Below are positions 44,655 to 55,256 of a stretch of DNA of 64,000 nt, in pieces; position 1 is the stretch's first letter; each line of letters begins with the position of its first letter. A model generated the notes under the pieces. That model was not told the DNA's origin, made no database searches, and saw nothing but the letters and a program-made list of their open reading frames with translations. The position numbers and the translations under genes were made by a program. The DNA comes from Chryseobacterium piperi (GTDB lineage Bacteria; Bacteroidota; Bacteroidia; Flavobacteriales; Weeksellaceae): the NCBI RefSeq assembly GCF_002285635.2, contig NZ_CP023049.2, forward strand, positions 2,666,001 to 2,730,000. The letters are read 5' to 3'.

Positions 44655-45606
44655 TAATACCGATGGTTTCTATTTCTTCAAGTTCTACTTTTTGATGCAG
44701 GTCTGTTCTGCTATCATAATACATCAATCCGGAATTTATATATAGAATATTCGAAAGGAAAAATGACAATAGCATAGATATTCCATAGATCACAAAAAAC
44801 AATACTCCCATAGTCCCTGTAAAAGGGTTTTGTTCAAACTGCCCATCAGGTGCTGACGTAAGAAGTGATCCGTAAAAAAAGATCATAGGGATAAATGTAA
44901 AAACTGTTGTGATCACATACATGATAAGGAAAACAATTGTGGTAGCCCCCCAATATTTCCAATACGGAGATTTCTCTCTTCCATTAGGATAAGAAAACTG
45001 AGATCTTATAGCATAGCTTAGGCTTTCAAAAAAACCTCTTTTACTGTTAAAGTAATCATACATTAAAAAGGTAACCACGTTAAATAATGTAGGGTATACC
45101 AGTAACATGATAAACAATCCAATAATGATCAATATCAACGCATATGATATTCCTGCAATAATAAAAGCTAAAGGGGTAACGATAAAGATCATTCCTAAAC
45201 AAAGGATACCTATCCTTCCTGCATTTGTTTTAAAATCACTTAAAATATCATCTGTCTTTATCTTAATCTCACCCTGGGAAAGCCTTTTCATATAAAACAC
45301 TGGATAAAGATAATTAATGATCATAAGCAGTAAGAAAAGTAAAAATGTAATGATCCCTACCACAAACAGCTTCCCAAAATTATCACTAAAGTATTGTTGA
45401 AAATAATAACTTTCTCCATTGATATTAGATCCAAACAACTGTGAAAAGAGTTCTCTATATCCAAAAACAACAATAGTAACCATTAAGATTAACAATAATC
45501 CGTTGAGCAGAATATAATTTTTTAAATAATTTTTACCGTATAATTTAAAGAAATTGAAACTGTCACTTATAAACGTTCCAAAATCTCTTTTTTTATAAAA
45601 TTGCAT
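44647..45606 (-). CDS. Multi-helix membrane protein of the MoxR cluster
   Basis: 319 residues from the ATG of MQFYKKRDFGTFISDSFNFF; an upstream in-frame ATG at 45639 lies inside the previous gene and adds 11 unlikely residues. It has about six to seven hydrophobic helices in pairs and no soluble domain of note. Similar proteins are annotated as hypothetical or as glycerophosphodiesterase-type membrane domain proteins. It overlaps SpoIIM by 14 bp and DUF4129 by 8 bp. Confidence 0.7.
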   Translation of the reverse strand: MQFYKKRDFGTFISDSFNFFKLYGKNYLKNYILLNGLLLILMVTIVVFGYRELFSQLFGSNINGESYYFQQYFSDNFGKLFVVGIITFLLFLLLMIINYLYPVFYMKRLSQGEIKIKTDDILSDFKTNAGRIGILCLGMIFIVTPLAFIIAGISYALILIIIGLFIMLLVYPTLFNVVTFLMYDYFNSKRGFFESLSYAIRSQFSYPNGREKSPYWKYWGATTIVFLIMYVITTVFTFIPMIFFYGSLLTSAPDGQFEQNPFTGTMGVLFFVIYGISMLLSFFLSNILYINSGLMYYDSRTDLHQKVELEEIETIGINE

Positions 45607-46578
45607 CATGTATGTGTTTATTAATTTTTTTATTGACAATAGATGGATAAATAAAATAATAATACCCGATTACTGCTAGTGATCCCAAAATAATGATAAA
45701 ATTTAAGATAATGGGCATTTCTAAAGCATGTCTCGTAATATACCCTTCTATAATTCCGGCACAAACCGTAAAAGGAATCGTACTTAAAAATATTTTAAAT
45801 GAATCTTTAAAACCATTTTTAAAAGAATTAAATCTGGATAATGTTTTAGGAAATAAGATGGATGCTCCTAAAATAAGACCACACATAGCTTCTACAACCA
45901 TTGCAAAAATTTCAAAAACCCCATGGAGCCAGATTCCTCTTGCGCTGTCTTTCAAAGCACCGTAATCATAGAAAAAATACTGAAATGCACCAAGCATTAT
46001 ACTATTGGAAAGTAAAGCGTATAAAGTCCCTACTCCTCCAAAAACACCATAAATATACAGTTTTGTTCCTACTCCTATATTATTAAAAATAATTCCTACC
46101 GTACTTCCCCAGGTAGATCCGCTCTGGTATACACCTACAGCATTTCCTTTTTTAATATTCTCTATTGTTTCGTTCACGTAATTCTCACCCAAAATAATGT
46201 TTACAAAATCCTTATCATAAATCGCGGAAAGAACACCTATTGAAGTAAACAGGATAAAAAATAAAAAAAGCATACATAAGATAGCGTCTGTATTGGTACA
46301 CCAGCAAAGGAACTTCTGTTTTAAAAAAAATAGAAAATTCTATTTTCTTCTACCCTTTTGGTCTTATAAATTTTTTGAAATATCTGTGAAGACAGATGAT
46401 TCAGATAGATGGTTGTATTGCTTTTAGGGTAATATGTCTGCGCAAAAGAAAGGTCATTGATGAGGTTAACATATAGTGAAGACAGGTCATCCGGATTTTT
46501 TTTTATTTTCCCTTGAATAACCTGTTCAATTCCCAACCATTTTTCTTTATTTTGTTTTATGAAATAAACTTCTCTCAT
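45593..46578 (-). pseudogene. SpoIIM-family membrane protein, broken by two homopolymer indels
   Basis: The N-terminal 85 residues (46321-46578: REVYFIKQNKEKWLGIE) and the C-terminal 226 (45593-46273: GVYQSGSTWGSTVGIIFNN, GIWLHGVFEIFAMVVEAMCGL) belong to one protein. Between them a third frame reads FFKTEVPLLVYQYRRYLMYAFF, exactly the expected family sequence. Removing one T from the T8 run (46323-46330 as A on plus) and one from the T7/T6 runs (46255-46269) restores a continuous 327-residue protein. Two indels within 70 bp, both in homopolymers, suggest either recent decay or sequencing error. SpoIIM proteins accompany RDD/MoxR clusters; function unclear in non-sporeformers. Confidence 0.8.
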
Positions 46579-46604
46579 ACGCTAAGGCTAAAATAATAAA
46601 AATT

Positions 46605-47354
46605 ATGTCTCAAATTGCGATTAATACCTCACAAAATGTAAATATTAACTTCAACATTGCCAGTGTTGGAGAAAGGATGCTTGCATTTATAATTGATCTC
46701 CTGATCAAGGTAGCTTATGCCGTGATTATTTTCTATATTTTTTTCAATTTCTTTGATTTGGGATATTTATTAAATGGTCTGGATCAATGGTCTCAAATGG
46801 CTATTTATATCGCGATCACTTTTCCCATTTATATTTATCCTGTTGTTTTAGAGAGCTTAATGGAAGGTCAGACGCCAGGTAAAAAAGTAATGAAAATTCG
46901 TGTTGTAAAAATTGATGGCTACCAGGCAAGTTTCGGGGATTATATGATTCGGTGGGTATTCAGGTTAATCGATACTTCTTTTGCAGGAGTAATAGGACTG
47001 GTTTCTATGATTGTTTCTAAAAATAATCAGCGTCTGGGTGATATCGCTTCTGGTACAGCAGTTATCTCGTTAAAAAATAGTATTAATATCTCCCATACTA
47101 TTCTTGAAAATATTCATGAAGATTATATTCCGTCTTTCCCACAGGTCATCGCCTTAAGCGATAATGATATGAGAATCATTAAAGACAATTATACGAAAGC
47201 ATTGAGAGTGGATGACCGGCAGATTATCAATAGACTTTCTGACAAGATCAAAAATATACTGAAGGTAGAAGTAGACCCTACAAAAATGACGGAAAGACAG
47301 TTTATCAATATTGTGATCAAAGATTATAATTATTACACGGGAAAAGATAATTAA
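46605..47354 (+). CDS. RDD-family membrane protein
   Basis: 249 residues. RDD domain in the first ~150 residues: the signature R/DD positions are in SVGERMLAFIIDLLIKVAY, and there are three membrane helices plus GQTPGKKVMKIRVVKIDG. The C-terminal ~100 residues are cytoplasmic and helical. Divergent from the SpoIIM gene with 26 bp between the starts, so the two probably share a promoter region. Part of the MoxR/DUF58 functional group; transport function is proposed for some RDD proteins. Confidence 0.88.
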   Translation: MSQIAINTSQNVNINFNIASVGERMLAFIIDLLIKVAYAVIIFYIFFNFFDLGYLLNGLDQWSQMAIYIAITFPIYIYPVVLESLMEGQTPGKKVMKIRVVKIDGYQASFGDYMIRWVFRLIDTSFAGVIGLVSMIVSKNNQRLGDIASGTAVISLKNSINISHTILENIHEDYIPSFPQVIALSDNDMRIIKDNYTKALRVDDRQIINRLSDKIKNILKVEVDPTKMTERQFINIVIKDYNYYTGKDN

Positions 47355-47448
47355 GAGCTTACTCTAGATCGTAACTACCAAACTTCTTCACAAACAAACA
47401 TCAGGTCGGTGCAGTTTTTGCAGACTTATTAATCTTAAGCTTTTAATT

Positions 47449-47739
47449 ATGAAATTTGAAAACAATAAATCCGGAAACGGCGGGGTTCTTACATTAAATA
47501 ACGAAGTAAAAGAGATTGGCAGACTAACTTATACTATTTTCCCCGAAGATCATAAATTTATCATATCATTTGTATTGGTTCACCCTGAATTTGAAGGCCG
47601 TGGAATGGGAAAATATTTGGTAGAAGAAGCCATTAAATTTGCCAGAGAAAATAACTGGAAAGTATACCCACACTGTTCTTACGCAAGATCTGTTATGATG
47701 AGAATGAGCGATGTCGATGACATTTTTCTAAAGAACTAA
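47449..47739 (+). CDS. Small GNAT-type acetyltransferase (YjdJ/GtlD-like)
   Basis: 96 residues, the length of the short single-domain GNAT_acetyltr_2 family. The acetyl-CoA loop is FEGRGMGKYLVEEAIKFARE and the end KVYPHCSYARSVMM carries the Cys-Ser-Tyr typical of this group. The substrate is unknown. Its last 12 bp overlap the end of the opposite-strand glycosyltransferase gene. Confidence 0.85.
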   Translation: MKFENNKSGNGGVLTLNNEVKEIGRLTYTIFPEDHKFIISFVLVHPEFEGRGMGKYLVEEAIKFARENNWKVYPHCSYARSVMMRMSDVDDIFLKN

Positions 47740-48699
47740 TACTTCATTCAATAATATCTCCTCAATATCATCCGGATAGCTGACCTTCAGATGTTGGTCA
47801 GAAGCTACCCATGTCATGATCTCTTCCAGCTTTAATATTTTAGAATTGGGAATTCCCATTGCATCCAGGGCACAAGCGTTGCATTCTTGTTCGTATTGGT
47901 TATGGATAGGAATAACAAATAGTTTTTTATCCATAAATAATGCTTCAGCTGGTGCTTCAAATCCTGCATTGCATAAAATCCCATCACAATTCTCAAAATA
48001 TTTCAGATACTGAACCTCATCCACAGGGAAAACTTCAACATTCTTAATTTTAACCTGGACTTTACTGTATTTTGAAAAAACTTTCCATTGAACCGGAATT
48101 TGTCTTAAGACCTTAATGATGTTCTCATCTGAAAAGCTAGGTAAATACACAAGGTAATATCCTTTCTTATCCGGATTAAGGTTTCTGATTTTATGCCGTA
48201 TCACCGGCTTTTTTATTTGAGGATGATAATTCTCGAAATGAAAACCTATTTTTCTTTTACTGGGCACATAATATTTGAGAATAAGCTCTCCCAAAAAATC
48301 TTTTTTTTCAGGCTTTGGCGTTTCAGGAAAGCTCATAGATGCCTGATGGCTTAATTCGATCATGGGCAAGCTCTTCAACCTGGAAGCCCAACCTGTTAAA
48401 GGTTCGTAATCATTGATGATTAGATCATACTGCTCTAGCTCTAATTCCCTGATTGTTTTTACAGCATCAAAAAATTTATTTTCCGTAAATGTTTTTCGAT
48501 AGGATAAACCGCCTGTTTTATTGTAAAGCAAGGAAATACCCCTATATTGAAAGTTAACATCAAAATCAGCCTTTAATTGAGATTGGTGACCACTTATCAA
48601 AGTATCCACTGAGGCATATTTTTTAAGAATAGGAATAATCTCCTGTGCCCTTGCAACATGTCCGTTTCCAGTACCCTGGAATGCATACAAAATTTTCAT
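47728..48699 (-). CDS. GT-B glycosyltransferase-like protein (GT28-related)
   Basis: 323 residues. It opens with KILYAFQGTGNGHVARAQEI, the glycine-rich loop of MurG/GT28-type enzymes. The C-terminal half carries FENCDGILCNAGFEAPAEAL and KKLFVIPIHNQYEQECNA, the nucleotide-sugar region with the N-A-G-F-E-x-P signature. It probably transfers a sugar to a lipid or wall acceptor; the donor is not readable. The start overlaps the stop of the phosphoesterase gene by 4 bp, suggesting a two-gene unit. Confidence 0.8.
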   Translation of the reverse strand: MKILYAFQGTGNGHVARAQEIIPILKKYASVDTLISGHQSQLKADFDVNFQYRGISLLYNKTGGLSYRKTFTENKFFDAVKTIRELELEQYDLIINDYEPLTGWASRLKSLPMIELSHQASMSFPETPKPEKKDFLGELILKYYVPSKRKIGFHFENYHPQIKKPVIRHKIRNLNPDKKGYYLVYLPSFSDENIIKVLRQIPVQWKVFSKYSKVQVKIKNVEVFPVDEVQYLKYFENCDGILCNAGFEAPAEALFMDKKLFVIPIHNQYEQECNACALDAMGIPNSKILKLEEIMTWVASDQHLKVSYPDDIEEILLNEVLVL

Positions 48700-49523
48700 T
48701 CGGAAAAATTGGTTACTATTTTCAAAAGCTCGGATGTATTGATATCCAGAATCTCTTCCGCTTCATCATCTTTAAGCAAATCTTTATGATCATCATAATA
48801 AAAAATTTTCCATTCTTTATTGTGATACTCCAGAGCAGATAGGTTTTCTATCCAGTCTCCGGAATTAAGATAAGTACAAGAGCCTTTTTTATTAACAACT
48901 TTTCGGATTTGAGGCTGGTGGATATGTCCGCAGATTACATAATCGTAGTGGTTGTCAATGGCTAGTTCAGAAGCTGTCAGTTCAAAATCGCCAATATATT
49001 TAACCGCTTTTTTCACATTATTTTTGATCTTTTTAGAAAACGAGTACTTTTCTCTTCCCATCTTCTCCAAAGCCCAGTTTACAATATTGTTGATTACAAT
49101 AAGTAAATCATACCCCTTCCCTCCAAGTTTAGCAATCCACTTGGAATGTTGAACAGATGCATCAAATACATCCCCGTGAAAAATCCATGTTTTTTTATGA
49201 TCGATATCGAGACAGATTTTGTTACAGACTTTAAGTTTACCTAACTCAAAATCAGTAAACTTTCTGAACATTTCGTCATGATTACCTGTGATGTAGTACA
49301 CATCCGTATTTTTAGTAGCAAATGAAAGAATCTTTTTGATTACTTTCAAATGAGGTTTAGGGAAGTAAGACTTTTTGAATTGCCAGATATCGATAATATC
49401 CCCATTCAAAACAAGAGTTCTTGGTTGAATTGAATTCAAATATCTCAATAACTCTTTAGCCTTACATCCATAAGTTCCCAAATGAACATCCGAAATAACA
49501 ACTAACTCAATGTCTCTTTTCAT
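48696..49523 (-). CDS. LpxH-like metallophosphoesterase
   Basis: 275 residues. All five metallophosphoesterase blocks are present: SDVHLGTYGCKAKELL, LNGDIIDIW, ITGNHDEMFRKF, IFHGDVFD and ICGHIHQPQ. This arrangement is found in UDP-2,3-diacylglucosamine diphosphatases (LpxH) and close relatives in Bacteroidota. LpxH releases lipid X in lipid A synthesis. Exact substrate assignment is from family only. Coupled to the downstream glycosyltransferase. Confidence 0.82.
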   Translation of the reverse strand: MKRDIELVVISDVHLGTYGCKAKELLRYLNSIQPRTLVLNGDIIDIWQFKKSYFPKPHLKVIKKILSFATKNTDVYYITGNHDEMFRKFTDFELGKLKVCNKICLDIDHKKTWIFHGDVFDASVQHSKWIAKLGGKGYDLLIVINNIVNWALEKMGREKYSFSKKIKNNVKKAVKYIGDFELTASELAIDNHYDYVICGHIHQPQIRKVVNKKGSCTYLNSGDWIENLSALEYHNKEWKIFYYDDHKDLLKDDEAEEILDINTSELLKIVTNFSE

Positions 49524-49635
49524 TCGTATCTTTTTCAGCTTTTTTAAATTTGGCCGAATGGAACGCCAATGCGTTTCATAGTTTATACAAAGAAACTAAT
49601 TGAAAGTTAACTATATATGAATGTTATATTATTTT

Positions 49636-50376
49636 TTATAACGAGTTCATCAACTCGTCAGTGATTTCCATGTTATGATAGACGTTTTGCACGTCATCGT
49701 CCTCTTCAAAACGGTCAAGCATTTTCATGTTGGCTTTGAATTGTTCTTCAGTAACTTCTTTTGTATTGTTTGGAATCCTTTGAAGTTCCGCACTTGTAAC
49801 CTCTATTCCCAACTCGTCTAATTTATGCGATAATGATCCAAAATCTTCAAAAGCCGTCGTGATCATTACTTCTTCTTCGTCTTTATCAATATCTTCAGCA
49901 CCACCGTCAATCATTTCCATTTCAAAATCATCCCACTCCATTTTAATTTTAGAAAGATCGATATTGAAAATACCTTTTCTATCGAAAATAAATGCCAACT
50001 CTCCATTTTTACCAAGGTTACCGTCAAACTTATTAAAAACAGCTCTCACATTGGCAACAGTTCTTGTGGTATTGTTGGTTGTACATTCAATAAAAAATGC
50101 AACACCCCCTTGTCCATATCCTTCATATGTAACTTCTTCGTAGTTTTCGGCATCAGCTCCGCTAGCCTTTTTAATTGCTCTTTCTACGTTATCTTTAGGC
50201 ATGTTTGCACCTTTTGCATTCTGAATACATCTCCTTAAAGCAGGATTGGATTCAGGATCAGGGCCACCTGCTTTTACCGCTAAGGCAATGTCTTTACCAA
50301 TTTTAGAAAAAGTTTTGGCCATTTTATCCCAACGGGCCATTTTAGAAGCTTTTCTATATTCAAACGCTCTTCCCAT
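49636..50376 (-). CDS. YebC/PmpR-family protein
   Basis: 246 residues, normal length. Signatures: GRAFEYRKASKMARWDKMAK (domain 1), PKDNVERAIKKASGADAENY, VTYEGYGQGGVAFFIECTTNNTTR and the acidic C-terminal DRFEEDDDVQNVYHN. Family members bind DNA or, as shown for some, assist the ribosome with proline stretches. Single gene between LpxH and OmpA. Confidence 0.93.
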   Translation of the reverse strand: MGRAFEYRKASKMARWDKMAKTFSKIGKDIALAVKAGGPDPESNPALRRCIQNAKGANMPKDNVERAIKKASGADAENYEEVTYEGYGQGGVAFFIECTTNNTTRTVANVRAVFNKFDGNLGKNGELAFIFDRKGIFNIDLSKIKMEWDDFEMEMIDGGAEDIDKDEEEVMITTAFEDFGSLSHKLDELGIEVTSAELQRIPNNTKEVTEEQFKANMKMLDRFEEDDDVQNVYHNMEITDELMNSL

Positions 50377-50424
50377 TTTATTTTTAAATTTTCAACAAAA
50401 TTACTTAAAAGTCAACGAAAAAAA

Positions 50425-50451
50425 AATACCTCCAAAAAATTTGGAGGTATT
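50425..50451 (-). terminator. Terminator of the OmpA gene
   Basis: AATACCTCCAAA / TTTGGAGGTATT with a 3-nt loop, followed on the minus strand by a long T run. Confidence 0.85.
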
Positions 50452-50470
50452 AATTATTTAGAAAATTAAA

Positions 50471-51967
50471 TTATTTTCTTCTTTTTTTAGCTGGAGCTTT
50501 TCTCTTAGCTGGAGCTTTTCCTTTCTTGATTACAGTTTTCTTCTGTACTACTTCAAGATCAGATTTTTTAAGTGCATCCCAAGCAGCACCGTTGATAGCT
50601 TCTACTTCAACTTTTCTGTCTACCATTCTTTCAGCATCAGATGCTTTTACAGAAACTTTAGCGTCTCTAGAACCAACACCTACTGATTTCAATTGGCTTC
50701 CGTTAACTCCTCTAGCTTCAAGGGCAGCAACTACAGAAGCAGCTCTTTCTCTTGAAAGTTTCAAGTTGTAAGCAGCAGCACCTTTAGCATCAGTATGACC
50801 AGTTACTAAGAATGTACCGTCGTTAGACTGCTTAATGATTGTTGCAGCTTGATCTAATTTACCATTAGATTCAGGTCTGATTGTAGCTTTGTTGAAGTTG
50901 AACAAGATATCTTTAAGAGCACCTGTAGCTTCTTTAGCGATTACGTCTTTTGGCTTAGGACATCCGTTGTACTCTGGAAGACCTGGAACAGTAGGACAAG
51001 CATCATCTTTATCTAAGATACCGTCACCGTCTGTGTCTGGCCAAGGACAACCGTTGTTTTCAGCTGGACCTGCTACTGTAGGACAAGCATCATCTTTATC
51101 GATAACACCATCACCGTCAGTATCTGGCCAAGGACAACCGTTGTTTTCAACTGGTCCTGCTACGTCTGGACATTGATCGTCTTTATCTGGAACTCCATCA
51201 CCGTCAGTATCAGGACATCCTTGGAATTCTGGTAAACCTGGTGTATCAGGACAAAGATCGTCTTTATCTAAGATACCATCCTTATCTCTATCTCTGTTAC
51301 CAAATCTAAAGTTCAAAGATGCAGAAGCTTGCCAGAAGTTAGCAACTGTAGATTTATCACCTGGAGTTGAAACATAATCTCCTTGAACTCCTAAACCGAA
51401 GTTTTTAGTTACCCAGAAGTTAATACCAGCACCAGTAGAAACTGTAAAGAAGTTAGCTTTACCATTTTCGTTACCGTTGCTACCATTAGTAACAACTTCA
51501 CCATTAACATCAGTTCTTGGGAAAGCAAGAGCTGTATAATCGTGTCTAAGGTAGTTTGCACCTACTCTTAAGTATGGGTCAAACCAAGACTCTTCGTTCC
51601 ATAAAAGACCCGCCGCCTTAGCTTGGAAACCAAGACCAGTCATTAGGAAAAATTCTTTTCCTGATTCGAATCTTTTATTACCAACATTCCCTACTGAAGT
51701 CTGCCAGTCAATTACTAAACCTTTACCGATATTTCTAGCAACAGTAAGTTTAGATAAAGGAGGAGTGATAGAGAAGTTGTTCACATTGAACAAAGTCTTC
51801 GTTAAATTTCTTGCAGCAAAAGTATTACTAAAGTTGTTTCTCTGAGCTGTATGGTTCTCCGCGTGAGCACCAACCCCGATCATCCACGGATTGTTGGTAG
51901 TCTGAGCGAATACAGTAGAAGCAACCGTAAGTGCCAATGCTGAAATTCCTAATTTTAGATTTTTCAT
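50471..51967 (-). CDS. Major OmpA-family outer membrane protein with thrombospondin type 3 repeats
   Basis: 498 residues: signal peptide (cleavage around FA-QT, residue 22), an N-terminal eight-strand barrel (~25-220), four to five Ca-binding TSP3 repeats (DKDGILDKDDLCPDTPG, DTDGDGVPDKDDQCPDVAG and similar, ~225-335), an OmpA C-terminal peptidoglycan-binding domain (DILFNFNKATIRPES, VTGHTDAKGAAAYNLKLS, ~345-450), and a Lys/Arg/Ala/Pro-rich tail (APAKRKAPAKKRRK). The tail resembles a nuclear-localisation-like or nucleic-acid/LPS-binding sequence. The three middle TSP3 units are near-identical at DNA level, so copy number may vary between strains. Confidence 0.9.
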   Translation of the reverse strand: MKNLKLGISALALTVASTVFAQTTNNPWMIGVGAHAENHTAQRNNFSNTFAARNLTKTLFNVNNFSITPPLSKLTVARNIGKGLVIDWQTSVGNVGNKRFESGKEFFLMTGLGFQAKAAGLLWNEESWFDPYLRVGANYLRHDYTALAFPRTDVNGEVVTNGSNGNENGKANFFTVSTGAGINFWVTKNFGLGVQGDYVSTPGDKSTVANFWQASASLNFRFGNRDRDKDGILDKDDLCPDTPGLPEFQGCPDTDGDGVPDKDDQCPDVAGPVENNGCPWPDTDGDGVIDKDDACPTVAGPAENNGCPWPDTDGDGILDKDDACPTVPGLPEYNGCPKPKDVIAKEATGALKDILFNFNKATIRPESNGKLDQAATIIKQSNDGTFLVTGHTDAKGAAAYNLKLSRERAASVVAALEARGVNGSQLKSVGVGSRDAKVSVKASDAERMVDRKVEVEAINGAAWDALKKSDLEVVQKKTVIKKGKAPAKRKAPAKKRRK

Positions 51968-52044
51968 AGAATTAAATGATTAAATAATTGATAATGCAAA
52001 ATAAATATAATTTTTCTTTATATACAAAGTTTTTTAAATGATTT

Positions 52045-52503
52045 TTAACTTTTCTTTAATATTCTATCCAGGGTACGTTTATTTTCTCTATCTTTTATCG
52101 CTTCCCTTTTATCAAAAAGCTTTTTCCCTCTAGCCAACGCTATCAGCACCTTTGCTTTTCCCTTGTCATTGATATATAACTTTAAAGGTATGATAGTGTT
52201 CCCTGCGTCTTTTAACTTTTTCTCGAATTTCTGTAATTCTTTTTTGTGCAAGAGCAATTTCCGTTCCCTTTTTGTCTTATGATTGTAAAAAGTTCCTAAT
52301 TTATACTCATCAATCATCATATTAATGATATATAATTCCCCATCAATAAACTGACAGAAGGATTCTGCGATAGATGCTTTAGAGGAACGTAAAGATTTTA
52401 TCTCGGTACCGGTTAAAACCATTCCTGCCTCTACTTCTTCTATAATTTCATACTCGAAACGGGCTCTCCTATTTAATATATTGACTGTTTTCTCGATCTT
52501 CAT
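52045..52503 (-). CDS. smpB: SsrA-binding protein SmpB
   Basis: 152 residues. Signatures: NRRARFEYEIIEEVEAGMVL, GTEIKSLRSSKASIAESFC, KRERKLLLHKKELQKF and ALARGKKLFDKREAIKDR, then the basic C-terminal tail. It carries tmRNA to stalled ribosomes. Divergent from the ABC-F gene with 120 bp between, holding a -7 element for each direction. Confidence 0.96.
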   Translation of the reverse strand: MKIEKTVNILNRRARFEYEIIEEVEAGMVLTGTEIKSLRSSKASIAESFCQFIDGELYIINMMIDEYKLGTFYNHKTKRERKLLLHKKELQKFEKKLKDAGNTIIPLKLYINDKGKAKVLIALARGKKLFDKREAIKDRENKRTLDRILKKS

Positions 52504-52531
52504 TATTTTAAAATTTCATTAATGAAATATA

Positions 52532-52539
52532 CAAAAATA
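52532..52539 (-). promoter_or_regulatory. Putative -7 element of smpB
   Basis: TATTTTTG on the minus strand, 28 bp before the start codon; no clear -33 TTG. Confidence 0.45.
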
Positions 52540-52551
52540 CCTTTCATTTAA

Positions 52552-54246
<1,695 letters not shown>

Positions 54247-54270
54247 TTTTTGAGCTTATACCATATTAAC

Positions 54271-54301
54271 AAAAAATCCTCAAATATTTTGAGGATTTTT
54301 T
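54271..54301 (+). terminator. Terminator of the ABC-F gene
   Basis: AAAAAATCCTCAAA / TTTGAGGATTTTTT, loop TAT, T tail. Confidence 0.9.
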
Positions 54302-54352
54302 GTTTTTCGCCAACTCTATTCTGGTTGTAAATCAACGAGATATCATTTTAAC

Positions 54353-54389
54353 TAAAAAGTCCTTTTCCGGAAAAATCACAGAAAAGGAC
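54353..54389 (-). terminator. Terminator of the ferritin-like gene pair
   Basis: On the minus strand GTCCTTTTC / GAAAAGGAC around a 13-nt loop, followed by a T run. Confidence 0.8.
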
Positions 54390-54414
54390 CTACACTTAGT
54401 ATTTAAAAACCACA

Positions 54415-55230
54415 TTATACAATAAACAAAGATGCAATTGCAGTTGCATCACTGCCACTTAAAATTTCATCATATGCAGCAGAGCCTGCAGCAGCTCCAA
54501 ATGCGTTAGCCGTATTAAATCCAGCCTGATTGATATTATCTTCTCCTTTGTATACAGGATCAGTAGCAGACGGCATATTTCCTCCATTTGCCAGCTCGAT
54601 CCATCCTTTATTGGCTCTCATTCTCCTTACCTGAGAAGCATGACGTGCTTCTACCGAGTGAATTTGTAAGGCAGCCTGTAAAACTACTTTATTAGACATC
54701 ACATTACCTGCCTGTCCCTTATATGCCCTCACACCAGTATCTTCAAAGGCTTGTGCAAGCACAAGAAATTGATTATAATCTGTAAAAGGCGCAAAATTAC
54801 CATTTGCTGTAAAGTCAAAATTAGGTTTTGCCCCAGGTGTCACTCCCAATGATGTTAATGTGTTTTTTAAGAAACTAACGTGGGCAGACTCGTGTTTGGA
54901 GATCTGCATAAAAACAGTACGGTCTGCATTAGGGATCAGACCAGCTTTACCAAGTCCGATGCTATAATATTCGCTTTCCAGATATTCCAATGTCAGAGCT
55001 AATTGTAAAGCATCTGTCAAAGCACTTTTTAAAAAGCTTCCCGGAACCGCAGCCCTTGTAGTTTCAGCCTTTGCAGGAGTTGACATAGCTACTCCTAGTC
55101 CTAAAGGTACAGCGGCAACCGCTGCTTTTTTCCCCAACAATGAAATATTGGTGAGTGTTTCTAATCTCGAAGCTTCTGATGTAAAAAATTTATCATCAGA
55201 AAATTTATCTAATAATTTAAGAATGTTCAT
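54415..55230 (-). CDS. Ferritin-like domain protein, second of a pair
   Basis: 271 residues. An N-terminal segment of about 55 residues contains a hydrophobic stretch with a possible export signal (KKAAVAAVPLGLGVAMSTPAKA). Ferritin-like helices follow, with metal-ligand-type residues in LEYLESEYYSIG, SKHESAHVSFLKNTL, AFEDTGVRAY and SVEARHASQVRRM. It is of the desiccation-protein/DUF4439-like group. It is a paralogue of the gene 26 bp upstream; both probably bind a di-metal site in the envelope. Function unknown. Confidence 0.8.
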   Translation of the reverse strand: MNILKLLDKFSDDKFFTSEASRLETLTNISLLGKKAAVAAVPLGLGVAMSTPAKAETTRAAVPGSFLKSALTDALQLALTLEYLESEYYSIGLGKAGLIPNADRTVFMQISKHESAHVSFLKNTLTSLGVTPGAKPNFDFTANGNFAPFTDYNQFLVLAQAFEDTGVRAYKGQAGNVMSNKVVLQAALQIHSVEARHASQVRRMRANKGWIELANGGNMPSATDPVYKGEDNINQAGFNTANAFGAAAGSAAYDEILSGSDATAIASLFIV

Positions 55231-55256
55231 AATAATACGTTTTAAAAGTGAATAAT

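Noticed and set aside
47728..47739. Convergent overlap of the GNAT and glycosyltransferase genes as antisense regulation
   Set aside because: A 12-bp tail-to-tail overlap is common in compact genomes and needs no regulatory explanation.
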